Assembly (NCBI RefSeq): GCF_016031625.1
Contig: NZ_JACCHP010000015.1
Location: 255,501-319,500 of the forward strand
DNA: 64,000 bases
Source: Bradyrhizobium agreste
GTDB taxonomy: Bacteria > Pseudomonadota > Alphaproteobacteria > Rhizobiales > Xanthobacteraceae
Direction: 5' to 3'
Each line of letters starts with the position of its first letter. Position 1 is the first letter of the stretch. The notes under the pieces are model-generated. The model had not been told where the DNA came from, made no database searches, and was given only the letters and a program-made list of their open reading frames with translations. Shown here piece by piece: positions 8,176 through 16,943 of this stretch. A program made the position numbers and the translations under genes.

Positions 8176-9041
8176 CGATGCGGCTCATCCTGCTTTGTGC
8201 GCTGTTGCTGATCGTCTCGCCGCTTGAGGCCGCGGAGCGGCTCAACGTCGTCGCGAGCTTCTCGATCCTCGGCGATTTTGTCCGCAATGTCGGTGGTGAC
8301 CGCATCAACCTGACGACGCTGGTCGGGCCTGACAGCGACGTCCACGTCTATACGCCGGCGCCAGCGGATGCGAAGCGGATCGCGGCGGCGAAGCTCGTCA
8401 TCGTCAACGGGCTCGGGCTGGAGGGCTGGCTGCCGCGCCTCGTGCAATCCTCAGGGAGCAAGGCGCAGGTGGTCACCGCAAGCACCGGCATCGCGCCGTT
8501 GAAATTAGGTTCGGCCGCTGATCCCCACGCCTGGCAGTCCATCCCGAACGCCAAGATCTACGTCACCGACATTGCCAGCGCACTGGCCGCAGCCGCTCCT
8601 GACGACGCGGAGTTCTTCCGCGGCCAGGCCAAGGCCTATCTGGAAAAGCTCGAAACACTGGACCGCGAGGTCCGCGACGCCGTCGCAAAAATCCCGCCGG
8701 AGCGGCGCAAGGTGATCTCCACCCACGACGCCTTCGGCTATTTTTCCGCCGAATACGGTATACAGTTCATCGCGCCCCTGGGCGTCTCCACGGAAACCGA
8801 GCCAAGCGCGCGCGATATCGCAGCCATCATCGGCCAGATCAAGGCCCAGAAAATCCCGGCCGTGTTCCTGGAGAATATCAGCGATGATCGCCTGATCCGG
8901 CGGATCGCGGCCGAGACCGGCGTCAGGGTCGGTGGGACCCTGATTTCGGACGGTTTGACCGGCGAAAAGGGGCCTGCACCCACTTACATTGACATGGTCA
9001 GGCACAATATAAAGGCCCTGACCAGCGCGCTTGACCATTAG
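8172..9041 (+). CDS. znuA: Zinc ABC transporter substrate-binding protein
   Basis: The 289-residue periplasmic cluster A-I metal-binding protein has a signal peptide (LILLCALLLIVSPLEA-A). Predicted ligands are His58 (SDVHVYTP), His119 (DPHAWQS), His185 (THDAFGYF) and Asp260 (ISDGL). Manganese-type relatives usually carry Glu at the third position, so His there favours zinc. The long His-rich loop found in many ZnuA proteins is missing; the His-rich protein at 6305 may take over that function. An in-frame ATG two codons downstream is an alternative start. Confidence 0.9.
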   Translation: MTMRLILLCALLLIVSPLEAAERLNVVASFSILGDFVRNVGGDRINLTTLVGPDSDVHVYTPAPADAKRIAAAKLVIVNGLGLEGWLPRLVQSSGSKAQVVTASTGIAPLKLGSAADPHAWQSIPNAKIYVTDIASALAAAAPDDAEFFRGQAKAYLEKLETLDREVRDAVAKIPPERRKVISTHDAFGYFSAEYGIQFIAPLGVSTETEPSARDIAAIIGQIKAQKIPAVFLENISDDRLIRRIAAETGVRVGGTLISDGLTGEKGPAPTYIDMVRHNIKALTSALDH

Positions 9042-9097
9042 GGCAGGGGCCACCCCGCCTCGCGTCGCGCGAAAAAGCCTTGTAGTCCGGAGTTGTT

Positions 9098-10150
9098 ATG
9101 TCTGACGCGACCTCCCAGAAGATTCCCGTGACCGTGCTGACCGGCTATCTCGGTGCCGGCAAGACCACGCTGCTCAACCGCATCCTGTCGGAGAACCACG
9201 GCAAGAAATACGCCGTCATCGTCAACGAATTCGGCGAGATCGGCATCGACAACGACCTCATCATCGGCGCCGACGAGGAAGTATTCGAGATGAACAACGG
9301 CTGCATCTGCTGCACCGTGCGCGGCGACCTCGTCCGCATCATGGACGGCCTGATGAAGCGGAAAGGCAAGTTCGACGCCATCATCGTCGAGACCACGGGT
9401 CTTGCCGATCCGGCGCCGGTCGCGCAGACCTTCTTCGTCGATGAGGACGTGCAGAAGAACGCGCGGCTCGATGCGGTCGTGACGGTCGCCGACGCCAAAT
9501 GGCTGTCCGATCGGCTCAAGGACGCACCCGAGGCCAAGAACCAGATCGCCTTTGCCGACGTCATCGTTCTGAACAAGACCGACCTCGTCAATAAGGGCGA
9601 GCTCGCCGAGGTCGAGGCCCGTATCCGCGGTATCAATCCTTACGCGAAGCTCCATCGCACGGAGCGCTGCGCGGTGGCGCTGGCCGACGTGCTCGATCGC
9701 GGCGCCTTCGACCTCGACCGCATCCTCGACATCGAGCCGGATTTCCTGGAGGCCGACGATCATGACCACGACCATGATCATCACCATCATCACGGCCACG
9801 ATCACCATCACCACCATGATCACGGCCACGGCTTGAAGCACTATCACGACGAAGAGATGCAGTCGCTCTCGCTCAAGACCGATAAACCGCTCGATCCCAA
9901 CGTGTTCATGCCCTGGCTGCAGAACCTGGTGCAGGTCGAGGGCGGCAAGATCCTGCGCTCCAAAGGCATCCTCGCCTTCCACGACGACGACGACCGCTAC
10001 GTCTTCCAGGGCGTCCACATGATGCTGGAGGGCAACCACCAGCGGAAGTGGAACGAGGGCGAGCCGCGCGAGAGCCGCCTCGTCTTCATCGGCCGCGAAT
10101 TGCCCGAAGAGGCGATCCGCAAGGGTTTTGAGAGCTGCATCGTCTCGTGA
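9098..10150 (+). CDS. CobW/COG0523 family GTPase, zinc-type
   Basis: A 350-residue G3E-family GTPase. The Walker A is TGYLGAGKTT (residues 15-24), the hallmark metal motif CICC is at 69-72, the guanine-specificity motif is NKTD, and a His/Asp-rich loop lies around residues 221-250. The C-terminal CobW domain has the usual FMPWLQNL and RYVFQGVH segments. COG0523 members near Znu genes act as zinc metallochaperones or insertases under zinc limitation. GGAG stands 6 nt before the ATG. The gene follows znuA by 56 bp and overlaps the next gene by one base, so all are probably one transcript. Confidence 0.9.
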   Translation: MSDATSQKIPVTVLTGYLGAGKTTLLNRILSENHGKKYAVIVNEFGEIGIDNDLIIGADEEVFEMNNGCICCTVRGDLVRIMDGLMKRKGKFDAIIVETTGLADPAPVAQTFFVDEDVQKNARLDAVVTVADAKWLSDRLKDAPEAKNQIAFADVIVLNKTDLVNKGELAEVEARIRGINPYAKLHRTERCAVALADVLDRGAFDLDRILDIEPDFLEADDHDHDHDHHHHHGHDHHHHHDHGHGLKHYHDEEMQSLSLKTDKPLDPNVFMPWLQNLVQVEGGKILRSKGILAFHDDDDRYVFQGVHMMLEGNHQRKWNEGEPRESRLVFIGRELPEEAIRKGFESCIVS

Positions 10151-11169
10151 TGAAAGAGTTTACGCCGGCCCCCGATTCCGCTTCGATCGTCTCCGTCACC
10201 GACCGCGTCAAGCCCGTTGCGCTCGGCATGGCCGTTACGTCCGTGCATTTCCTGGCCGATCGCGCCGCCTTCGTCGGCGGCGAGGAGAACGTCAAGCTCG
10301 TCGACGCGAAGGGTGAAATCACGACGGTCGCCGTGCACAGCGGCGGCATTCTCTCCACCGCTTCGGACGGCAAGCGCCTCGTGATGGGTGGCGACGACGG
10401 CAAGGTTGTCTCGCTCGACGCCAAGGTCGAGGTGACGCTGCTCGCCACCGACCCGAAGCGGCGCTGGATCGATGCGGTGGCGTTGCATGCCGATGGCGCC
10501 TTCGCCTGGTCCGCCGGCAAGACCGCGACCGTCAAGGGCGGCAAGGCCGAGGAGAAGTCGATCGACGTGCCCTCGACCGTCGGCGGGCTTGCGTTTGCGC
10601 CGAAGGGTCTGCGGCTCGCAATCGCGCATTACAACGGCGTGACGCTGTGGTTTCCGAACATGGCGGGGTCGGCCGAATTCCTGCCCTGGGCCGGCTCGCA
10701 TCACGCGGTCACCTTCAGCCCCGACAACAAGTTTCTCGTGACAGCGATGCACGAGCCGGCGCTGCACGGCTGGCGGCTCGCCGACAACAGGCACATGCGC
10801 ATGACCGGCTACCCGGGCCGCGTCCGCTCGATGTCGTGGAGCGCGGGTGGCAAGGGGCTGGCGACCTCCGGCGCCGACACGGTGATCATCTGGCCGTTCG
10901 GCAGCAAGGATGGTCCGATGGGCAAGGAGCCCGCGATGCTCGCCCCGCTGCAGGCGCGCGTCTCCGTGGTTGCCTGTCACCCCAAGAACGACATCCTCGC
11001 CGCCGGCTACAGCGACGGCACCGTGCTGATGGTGCGGATGGAGGACGGCGCGGAGATCCTGGTCCGCCGCAACGGCACGCCTCCCGTGGCCGCGCTCGCC
11101 TGGAACGGCAAAGGCACGCTGCTGGCTTTTGCCGACGAAAACGGGGACGGCGGCCTGCTCGAGCTTTGA
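10150..11169 (+). CDS. WD40 repeat protein linked to the CobW GTPase
   Basis: A 339-residue cytoplasmic protein with about seven repeats of WD40 type, seen as recurring segments such as GGLAFAPKGLRLAIAHYNG, HAVTFSPDNKFLVTAMH, RSMSWSAGGKGLATSGAD and ALAWNGKGTLLAFADENG. It has no signal peptide, enzymatic motif or membrane segment. The ATG overlaps the stop of the CobW gene (TGATG), so the two are translationally coupled. A scaffold role for the metallochaperone is a reasonable guess from this coupling, but nothing in the sequence proves it. A GTG at 10147 is an alternative start. Confidence 0.8.
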   Translation: MKEFTPAPDSASIVSVTDRVKPVALGMAVTSVHFLADRAAFVGGEENVKLVDAKGEITTVAVHSGGILSTASDGKRLVMGGDDGKVVSLDAKVEVTLLATDPKRRWIDAVALHADGAFAWSAGKTATVKGGKAEEKSIDVPSTVGGLAFAPKGLRLAIAHYNGVTLWFPNMAGSAEFLPWAGSHHAVTFSPDNKFLVTAMHEPALHGWRLADNRHMRMTGYPGRVRSMSWSAGGKGLATSGADTVIIWPFGSKDGPMGKEPAMLAPLQARVSVVACHPKNDILAAGYSDGTVLMVRMEDGAEILVRRNGTPPVAALAWNGKGTLLAFADENGDGGLLEL

Positions 11170-11200
11170 TCTGTCATGGTTCCCGCCGTATAGGGGGGCC

Positions 11201-11917
11201 ATGCGGTTTCTGACCACCTTCCAGCTCGCTGACTTTGCCGACACGCTGATCAGCCTGACCACGGCCTTCGTGCTGGGCACCTTGATCGGCGCCGAGCGGC
11301 AATACCGCCAGCGCACCGCGGGCCTGCGCACCAACGTGCTGGTCGCGGTGGGCGCGGCCGCCTTCGTCGATCTCGCCATGCACCTGACCGGGGCCGACGG
11401 CGCGGTGCGGGTGATCTCCTACGTCGTCTCCGGCATCGGCTTCCTCGGCGCTGGCGTCATCATGAAGCAGGGCATGGACGTGCGCGGCCTCAACACCGCG
11501 GCGACGCTGTGGGCCTCGGCCGCGGTCGGCTCCTGCGCCGGCGCCGACATGGTCGCGCAGGCGGCCGCGCTGACCGTGTTCGTCATCGCCGGCAACACCA
11601 TGCTGCGCCCGCTGGTCAACGCCATCAACCGCATCCCGCTGAATGAGAAGGCGCTGGAGGCGACCTACTATTTCAAGCTCGCGGTCGCGGCCGACGCCTT
11701 GCCCGACATGCGCGACCGCCTCGTCGACAAGCTCGAGGCGGCGAAATATGCGGTGGCTGATATCGACGTGGTCGAGATCGGCGAGGACATTCTGGAGATC
11801 GCCGCCAGGCTGGTTGCGACCGCGGTCGACTCGAACGAGCTGAACGCGGTCGCGACCGATCTGCAGCATCTGCCAGGCGTGCGGCATGCAACCTGGGAAG
11901 TCAGCACGACGGAGTAG
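11201..11917 (+). CDS. MgtC/SapB family membrane protein
   Basis: The 238-residue product has the MgtC/SapB N-terminal membrane domain: GTLIGAERQYRQRTAGLRTN, then GIGFLGAGVIMKQG and a helix with ATLWASAAVG. A cytoplasmic ACT-like domain occupies the last 80 or so residues. MgtC proteins modulate Mg or phosphate homeostasis and F-type ATPase in some bacteria; the role here is unknown. A G-rich Shine-Dalgarno (GGGGGG) precedes ATG 11201. It follows the WD40 gene by 31 bp and may belong to the zinc transcript. Confidence 0.85.
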   Translation: MRFLTTFQLADFADTLISLTTAFVLGTLIGAERQYRQRTAGLRTNVLVAVGAAAFVDLAMHLTGADGAVRVISYVVSGIGFLGAGVIMKQGMDVRGLNTAATLWASAAVGSCAGADMVAQAAALTVFVIAGNTMLRPLVNAINRIPLNEKALEATYYFKLAVAADALPDMRDRLVDKLEAAKYAVADIDVVEIGEDILEIAARLVATAVDSNELNAVATDLQHLPGVRHATWEVSTTE

Positions 11918-12018
11918 CGCATCGTTTTGCGCGTGCCGGGGTGGTTCCCCGCATCTTCGGTTCCGGAACTGGCGCGCCCCAGTTTCGTTGATCCCGTGGA
12001 CGAAAGGCGGTGATCGAC

Positions 12019-12357
12019 ATGCCCGGCCGAGATGACAAGCGTAGACTGAAGCTCAACCTGACAATCGCTGGCGCGCTGTTCGCAGCAGGCGTTGCGGTTT
12101 CGGTGGTGTCGCTGGCGCAAATCCGCGCCGAAAGCCGGACGCAGCTGGCACAGGCGACGCCCCCGCTCCAGGGCACCCCGTCCGACGAGCAGAGTAAGGT
12201 CCCCGCGGAGGCGAAGCCCGGCGGTGATCGCCCGACTACGCCGGCCCCAGAGCCGGCGCGGCCGGAACCGCAGACGCAGGGCACAGCAGGCGCGGCCAAG
12301 CCCGCGCTGCCGCCGGCCCCGGCCGAGAAGATCGCGCCGCCGATCGAGAAGAAGTAG
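12019..12357 (+). CDS. Small membrane-anchored Pro/Ala-rich protein
   Basis: A product of 112 residues with a basic N-terminus (DDKRRLKLN), one hydrophobic helix at about residues 15-33 (IAGALFAAGVAVSVVSL) and a disordered Pro/Ala/Glu-rich tail to the end. The topology suggests a single inner-membrane anchor with the tail in the periplasm. AAAGG lies 11 nt before ATG 12019; a GTG at 12010 in the same frame is an alternative. I recognise no family. It stands alone before a repeat. Confidence 0.6.
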   Translation: MPGRDDKRRLKLNLTIAGALFAAGVAVSVVSLAQIRAESRTQLAQATPPLQGTPSDEQSKVPAEAKPGGDRPTTPAPEPARPEPQTQGTAGAAKPALPPAPAEKIAPPIEKK

Positions 12358-12385
12358 GCGGTTTCAACCGGTCGTAGGTCTCTCC

Positions 12386-12490
12386 GTCATTCCGGGTCGC
12401 GCGCAGCGCGAGCCCGGAATCCATTCATCCGCATGTATTGCCGCCCGATTCATTCCGGGCTCGACGCTGCGCGTCGCCCCGGAATGACGG
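12386..12490. repeat. Intergenic inverted repeat, family B
   Basis: GTCATTCCGGGTCGCGC at the left and GCGTCGCCCCGGAATGACG at the right are inverted copies, with inner arms GAGCCCGGAATCCATTC and GATTCATTCCGGGCTC. It sits between the convergent ends of the miniprotein gene (+) and the homospermidine synthase gene (-). Confidence 0.75.
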
Positions 12491-12507
12491 GTGGAGAGAG
12501 CCTGCCC

Positions 12508-13950
12508 TCACCGCACCAGAATGTTCTTGAACTGCCACGGATCAGACGTGTCGATATCTTCCGGAAATAGCCCCGGACGATCGGTCAGCGGGGTCCAGTC
12601 GGTATAGAAACCCTTCACCGGGCCGAGATAGGGCAGCTGAATTTCGAGCAGGCGCTCGAAATCCATCTCGTCGGCTTCGACGATGCCCTCGTTCGGGTTC
12701 TCCAGCGCCCACACCATGCCGCCGAGCACGGCGGAGGTCACCTGCAGGCCGGTGGCGTTTTGGTATGGCGCGAGCTCGCGGGTCTCTTCGATCGAGAGCT
12801 GCGAGCCGTACCAATAGGCGTTCTTGTCATGGCCAAACAGCAGCACGCCGAGCTCGTCGATGCCGTCGACGATCTCGTTCTCGTCGAGGATGTGGTGCTT
12901 CTCCTGCATCTTCCCGGCGCGGCCGAACATTTCATGCAGCGACAGCACGGCGTCGTCCGCCGGATGATAGGCATAGTGGCAGGTCGGCCGGTAGATCGCC
13001 TTGCCCGAGGCGTCGCGCACAGTGAAGTAATCGGCGATCGAGATCGACTCGTTGTGGGTGACCAGAAAGCCGTATTGTGCGCCGCGGGTCGGGCACCAGG
13101 TGCGCACGCGCGTGTTGGCGCCGGGCTGCATCAGATAGATGGCGGCGCCGCAGCCGGCTTCATGGGTATGCGCATTCTCGGGCATCCATTTCTCATGGGT
13201 GCCCCAGCCGAGCTCGGACGGCTGCATGCCTTCCGACAGGAAGCCTTCCACCGACCAGGTGTTGACGAAGACGTCCGGCTCCTTCGGCTTCTTCGAGCGC
13301 TGGGTGTCGCGTTCGGCGATGTGGATGCCCTTGATGCCGGCCTGCCGCATCAAATCCGCCCACTCGGCCTTTGTCTTCGGCTTCGGGGCATTGAGCTTCA
13401 GATCGGCGGCAACATTGAGCAGCGCCTGCTTGACGAAGAAGGAGACCATGCCGGGATTGGCGCCGCAGCAGGAGACCGCCGTCATTGAGCCCTTAGGCCG
13501 CGCCTTCTTGGCGGCCAGCGTCACTTCGCGGAGCGCGTAGTTGGAGCGCGCTTCCGGGCCCTTCGAGGAATCGAAATAGAAGCCGAGCCAGGGCTCGTTG
13601 ACGGTGTCGATGTAGAGCGCGCCGAGCTCGTTGCAGAGCTCCATGATGTCGGTCGAGCCGGTGTCGACCGAGAGATTGACGCAAAAGCCCTGGCCGCCGC
13701 CCTCGGTGAGCAGCGGGGTCAGCACCTCGCGATAATTGTCCTTGGTCAGGCCCTTCTGGATGAAGCGGACATTGTGCTTCTCGCAAAGCGCCTTGCGGCC
13801 CTCGTCCTTGGGATCGAGCACGGTGATGCGCGACTTGTCATAGTCGAGATGCCGCTCGATCAAGGGCAGCGTGCCTTTGCCGATGGAGCCGAAGCCGACC
13901 ATGACGATGGGACCGGTGATCTTCGCGTAGATCTGCGAGGGAGGGCTCAT
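12508..13950 (-). CDS. hss: Homospermidine synthase
   Basis: The 480-residue NAD-dependent enzyme joins two putrescines, or putrescine and spermidine, to make homospermidine, the main long polyamine of many rhizobia. The Rossmann motif GFGSIGKG is at residues 19-26, followed by the saccharopine-dehydrogenase-like core. VSCCGANPGMVSFFVKQAL and the tryptophan-rich C-terminal NPNEGIVEADEMD agree with bacterial Hss. It is encoded on the same strand as RidA, GNAT and ornithine decarboxylase genes, which together would convert ornithine to putrescine to homospermidine. Confidence 0.92.
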   Translation of the reverse strand: MSPPSQIYAKITGPIVMVGFGSIGKGTLPLIERHLDYDKSRITVLDPKDEGRKALCEKHNVRFIQKGLTKDNYREVLTPLLTEGGGQGFCVNLSVDTGSTDIMELCNELGALYIDTVNEPWLGFYFDSSKGPEARSNYALREVTLAAKKARPKGSMTAVSCCGANPGMVSFFVKQALLNVAADLKLNAPKPKTKAEWADLMRQAGIKGIHIAERDTQRSKKPKEPDVFVNTWSVEGFLSEGMQPSELGWGTHEKWMPENAHTHEAGCGAAIYLMQPGANTRVRTWCPTRGAQYGFLVTHNESISIADYFTVRDASGKAIYRPTCHYAYHPADDAVLSLHEMFGRAGKMQEKHHILDENEIVDGIDELGVLLFGHDKNAYWYGSQLSIEETRELAPYQNATGLQVTSAVLGGMVWALENPNEGIVEADEMDFERLLEIQLPYLGPVKGFYTDWTPLTDRPGLFPEDIDTSDPWQFKNILVR

Positions 13951-14008
13951 GGGATGGTTCTCCGGAAAGTGCTGGCAGTGAGGGGTGGATCAGGCGCTGC
14001 GGCGCTTG

Positions 14009-14398
14009 TCAGATGCTGCGGCGCTTGGCGGTGACTTCGATCTCAACCTTCATCTCGGGCCTGGCGAGGGCGCTGACGACCAGCAGCGTCGCCGCCGGCC
14101 TGATGTCGCCGAGGACCTCGCCGCAGACGGCGAAGTGGGCATCGATGTAGCTGGCGTCGGTCACGTAATAGGTCGCACGGACGATATCGGCCATCTCGAA
14201 TCCGCCCTCCTGCAGGGCGGCTGCGATGGTCTTGAAGCAGTTGCGTGACTGGCTCGTGACATCGGCCGGCATCGTCATCGTGGTGTAGTCATAGCCGGTG
14301 GTTCCCGCGACGAAGGCGAACTCGCCGTCGATCACGGCACGGCTGTAGCCGACGGTCTTCTCGAGCGGGGAGCCGGTGGAGATCAGGCGACGGGACAT
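14009..14398 (-). CDS. RidA-like (YjgF/UK114) protein
   Basis: A 129-residue trimer-type fold with family segments YSRAVIDGEFAFVAGTTGYD, RNCFKTIAAAL and VEIEVTAKR. Canonical RidA enzymes hydrolyse reactive enamine/imine intermediates and use an Arg in a PARS-type motif before the final strand. Here that motif reads RPAATLLVV, with Ala in place of the Arg, so it belongs to a divergent Rid subgroup and may not be an imine deaminase. It lies between the homospermidine synthase and GNAT genes. Confidence 0.8.
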   Translation of the reverse strand: MSRRLISTGSPLEKTVGYSRAVIDGEFAFVAGTTGYDYTTMTMPADVTSQSRNCFKTIAAALQEGGFEMADIVRATYYVTDASYIDAHFAVCGEVLGDIRPAATLLVVSALARPEMKVEIEVTAKRRSI

Positions 14399-14545
14399 CG
14401 GTCATGGGCCTCGAGTGAAGGGGTGTTTCGCGGGGTTAAAGGGCGTTTCCGGCGCCTGCGCAACCCCAAAGGAACGGGCCTCGCGCAGGCGCGGCAGGGC
14501 GTTGCCGCTCGATGCGGCTGCGGTCTTCGCTACGCCAGCGATCCG

Positions 14546-15133
14546 TCAGGCCGCGTGCGCCTCAGGCGCGCGAACCGACCTCCGTTTGGGCAGGGGCGGG
14601 CCGGTCGGGACGATCATCCCGATGGCGCCATCGAGCGCACCATCGGTGAACTCGATGGCCAGCAGGCGGTCGCGCTCGAACGGGCCGGGCAGCGACAGCT
14701 CGGCGGTCTTCTCAGTCGAGAAGCCGAAACGGGCGTAATAGGGGGCATCGCCGAGCAGGATCACGGCGTCATGCCCGCGCGCCCGGGCGGCAGCCAGCGC
14801 TTGTCGCATCAGCGCGGCGCCGATCCCGAGCTCGCGGCAGGCAGGGTCGACCGCCAGCGGTCCGAGGACCAGAGCAGGCCTGCCTCCGGCGCTGACATGC
14901 CACAGCCGCACGGTTCCCACGAGCTTGCCCTCGCGCATCGCCGACAGGGCAAGGCCTGCAGCGGGCGCGCGTCCGTCGCGCAGGCGCTGGCAGGTGCGGC
15001 CATGGCGGGTCTCGCCAAAGCAGGCATCGAGCAGCGCTTCGCGCATCGCGACGTCTCCAGCACGTTCCGCACGGATCACGAACGGAGCGGCTTTCGAGGT
15101 GAGGGCAACTTGCGGCTTCCGAGGAGCAGTCAT
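14546..15133 (-). CDS. GNAT N-acetyltransferase, YhbS-like
   Basis: The 195-residue protein has the GNAT core: VGTVRLWHV, then LGPLAVDPACRELGIGAALM, whose RELGIG is the acetyl-CoA pyrophosphate loop, then VILLGDAPYYARFGF. The last motif is typical of the YhbS subgroup. The acceptor is unknown; a polyamine is possible from the setting between ornithine decarboxylase and homospermidine synthase, but YhbS-like proteins occur widely in unrelated settings. The N-terminal 17 residues are basic and probably not structured. Confidence 0.8.
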   Translation of the reverse strand: MTAPRKPQVALTSKAAPFVIRAERAGDVAMREALLDACFGETRHGRTCQRLRDGRAPAAGLALSAMREGKLVGTVRLWHVSAGGRPALVLGPLAVDPACRELGIGAALMRQALAAARARGHDAVILLGDAPYYARFGFSTEKTAELSLPGPFERDRLLAIEFTDGALDGAIGMIVPTGPPLPKRRSVRAPEAHAA

Positions 15134-15267
15134 GGCACGTCAGTCCCCGCTTGAACCGGCGTGCGCGCAGCACGCCCGTCCAAGACGTCGTCAGAAATCG
15201 AGATGTTGGATGAGGAGCCGGCGGACCGGCTCCCGGGTTCGTCAGGCCTCTGGAAAAGAGAGGCGGG

Positions 15268-16410
15268 TCAGATGTGATAGGTCTTCAGCGGCGGGATGCC
15301 GTTGAAGGCCACCGACGAGTAGGTCGACGTATAGGCCCCGGTGCCTTCGATCAGCACCTTGTCGCCGATCTCGAGCGTGACGGGAAGCGGATACGGGCTC
15401 TTCTCGTACAGCACGTCGGCACTGTCGCAGGTGGGACCTGCGAGCACGCACGGAGTCATGTCCGCGCCGTCGTGACGGGTGCGGATGGCGTAACGGATCG
15501 ACTCGTCCATGGTCTCGGCGAGACCGCCGAACTTGCCGATGTCCAGGTACACCCAGCGCACCTCGTCCTCGTCGCTCTTCTTCGAGATGAGCACGACCTC
15601 GGATTCGATGATGCCGGCGTTGCCCACCATGCCGCGGCCCGGCTCGATGATGGTCTCCGGAATCTGGTTGCCGAAGTGCTTGCGCAGCGCGCGGAAGATC
15701 GAGCGGCCGTAGGTGACGACCGGCGGCACGTCCTTCAGGTACTTGGTCGGGAAGCCGCCGCCCATGTTGACCATGGTGAGATTGATGCCGCGCTCGGCGC
15801 AGTCGCGGAACACCTGCGAGGCCATCGCCAGCGCACGGTCCCACGCCTTCACCTTGCGCTGCTGCGAGCCGACATGGAAGGAGATGCCGCACGGCTCCAG
15901 ACCCAGGCGCTTGGCGAGGTCGAGCACCTCGACCGCCATTTCCGGGTCGCAGCCGAACTTGCGCGACAGCGGCCACTCGGCGCCGGCGCAGTCATAGAGG
16001 ATGCGGCAGAACACCTTCGCACCGGGGGCGGCGCGGGCGACCTTCTCGACCTCGGCGGCGCAGTCGACCGCGAACAGGCGAATGCCGAGCGCGAAGGCGC
16101 GCGCGATGTCGCGCTCCTTCTTGATCGTGTTGCCGAAGGAGATGCGGTCGGGCGTCGCACCCGCAGCCAGCGCCATCTCGATCTCGGCGACCGTGGCGGT
16201 GTCGAAGCAGGAGCCCATGGACGCCAGCAAGGACAGCACTTCCGGCGCCGGGTTCGCCTTGACGGCATAGAACACGCGGCTGTCGGGCAGCGCCTTGGCG
16301 AAGCTCTGGTAGTTGTCGCGCACGACCTCGAGGTCGACGACGAGGCACGGCTCGGTGTCGAGGCCATCCTTGCGGCGGTTGCGCAGGAATTCCTGGATAC
16401 GTTCGGTCAT
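15268..16410 (-). CDS. Ornithine (or lysine/ornithine) decarboxylase, alanine-racemase fold
   Basis: The 380-residue PLP enzyme makes putrescine from ornithine. The PLP lysine is Lys51 (FYAVKANP), His179 stacks on the cofactor (FHVGSQ), the phosphate loop EPGRG is at 256-260, and the catalytic Cys328 is in GPTCDSADVLY. Alphaproteobacterial members of this short group may also accept lysine. The ATG at 16410 is preceded by GGAG at a spacing of about 7; an upstream in-frame ATG at 16449 has no such site. A leader of about 527 nt precedes the gene. Confidence 0.92.
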   Translation of the reverse strand: MTERIQEFLRNRRKDGLDTEPCLVVDLEVVRDNYQSFAKALPDSRVFYAVKANPAPEVLSLLASMGSCFDTATVAEIEMALAAGATPDRISFGNTIKKERDIARAFALGIRLFAVDCAAEVEKVARAAPGAKVFCRILYDCAGAEWPLSRKFGCDPEMAVEVLDLAKRLGLEPCGISFHVGSQQRKVKAWDRALAMASQVFRDCAERGINLTMVNMGGGFPTKYLKDVPPVVTYGRSIFRALRKHFGNQIPETIIEPGRGMVGNAGIIESEVVLISKKSDEDEVRWVYLDIGKFGGLAETMDESIRYAIRTRHDGADMTPCVLAGPTCDSADVLYEKSPYPLPVTLEIGDKVLIEGTGAYTSTYSSVAFNGIPPLKTYHI

Positions 16411-16937
16411 GGCACTCTCCGGCGGTCCCAGCGACGGGATCCGTATCAACGTGACGTCTGATGAGAGTGCTTCAGCCGCATCGCGCGATGGAGGCGCGCT
16501 GAGGCCAAAAAACTCAAACCAGACTGTGCTGCCGTGGATTGGTTGGGAGAGTTTCCCGCCCGCTCACCTGGCAATGAAGGACAAGCCTTTTCAGTAGCCC
16601 GCGCCGGCGTTGGACTGCCGGTAGAGACCAAAAAAGCCCGATCCGTCGTTGCTTTAAGTCGCGTCCCCCGTTGAGAGCGGGGTGCGCCGGTTCGCCTCCG
16701 GCTGCCAGTCACGGTTGCAAAGAGCGAAGTCACCTTCGACATGGCATCTCTTTGAGAGAGATGCTGGGCGCTCCGGGTTTGCTTCGTCGTCCGACCTTCT
16801 GGTCTTGCGACCTCGGTCTTCCGACTTCCGCACTTCCGAAGAGCCCCTCGGCTTCTTCACCCCTTGGCGGCTGTCCGGCCTCTTGTCCGGATACCTACCG
16901 ACTGACACACGACCACAGGCACGTGCGAAATTGGGCA
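16411..16937 (-). promoter_or_regulatory. Long structured 5' leader of the decarboxylase gene, candidate speF-type RNA
   Basis: The 688-bp gap 16411-17098 holds no convincing gene. From a predicted start near 16937 the minus-strand transcript would run about 527 nt to the decarboxylase ATG. It holds several strong hairpins: GCATCTCT/AGAGATGC (16743-16763), GCCGG/CCGGC near 16685-16702, and a C-rich/G-rich pair near 16665-16682. A T-run after GGGC (minus strand, near 16632) could belong to a terminator. A conserved speF RNA is known before ornithine decarboxylase genes of alphaproteobacteria; equating this leader with it is my inference from position and size. Confidence 0.5.
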
Positions 16938-16943
16938 AGTCCG

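Noticed and set aside
9759..9845. CATCAC/GATCAC runs as a DNA tandem repeat or CRISPR-like array
   Set aside because: They are the His codons of the metal-binding loop of the CobW GTPase; the similar run at 20815-20940 is the His loop of the NicO transporter.
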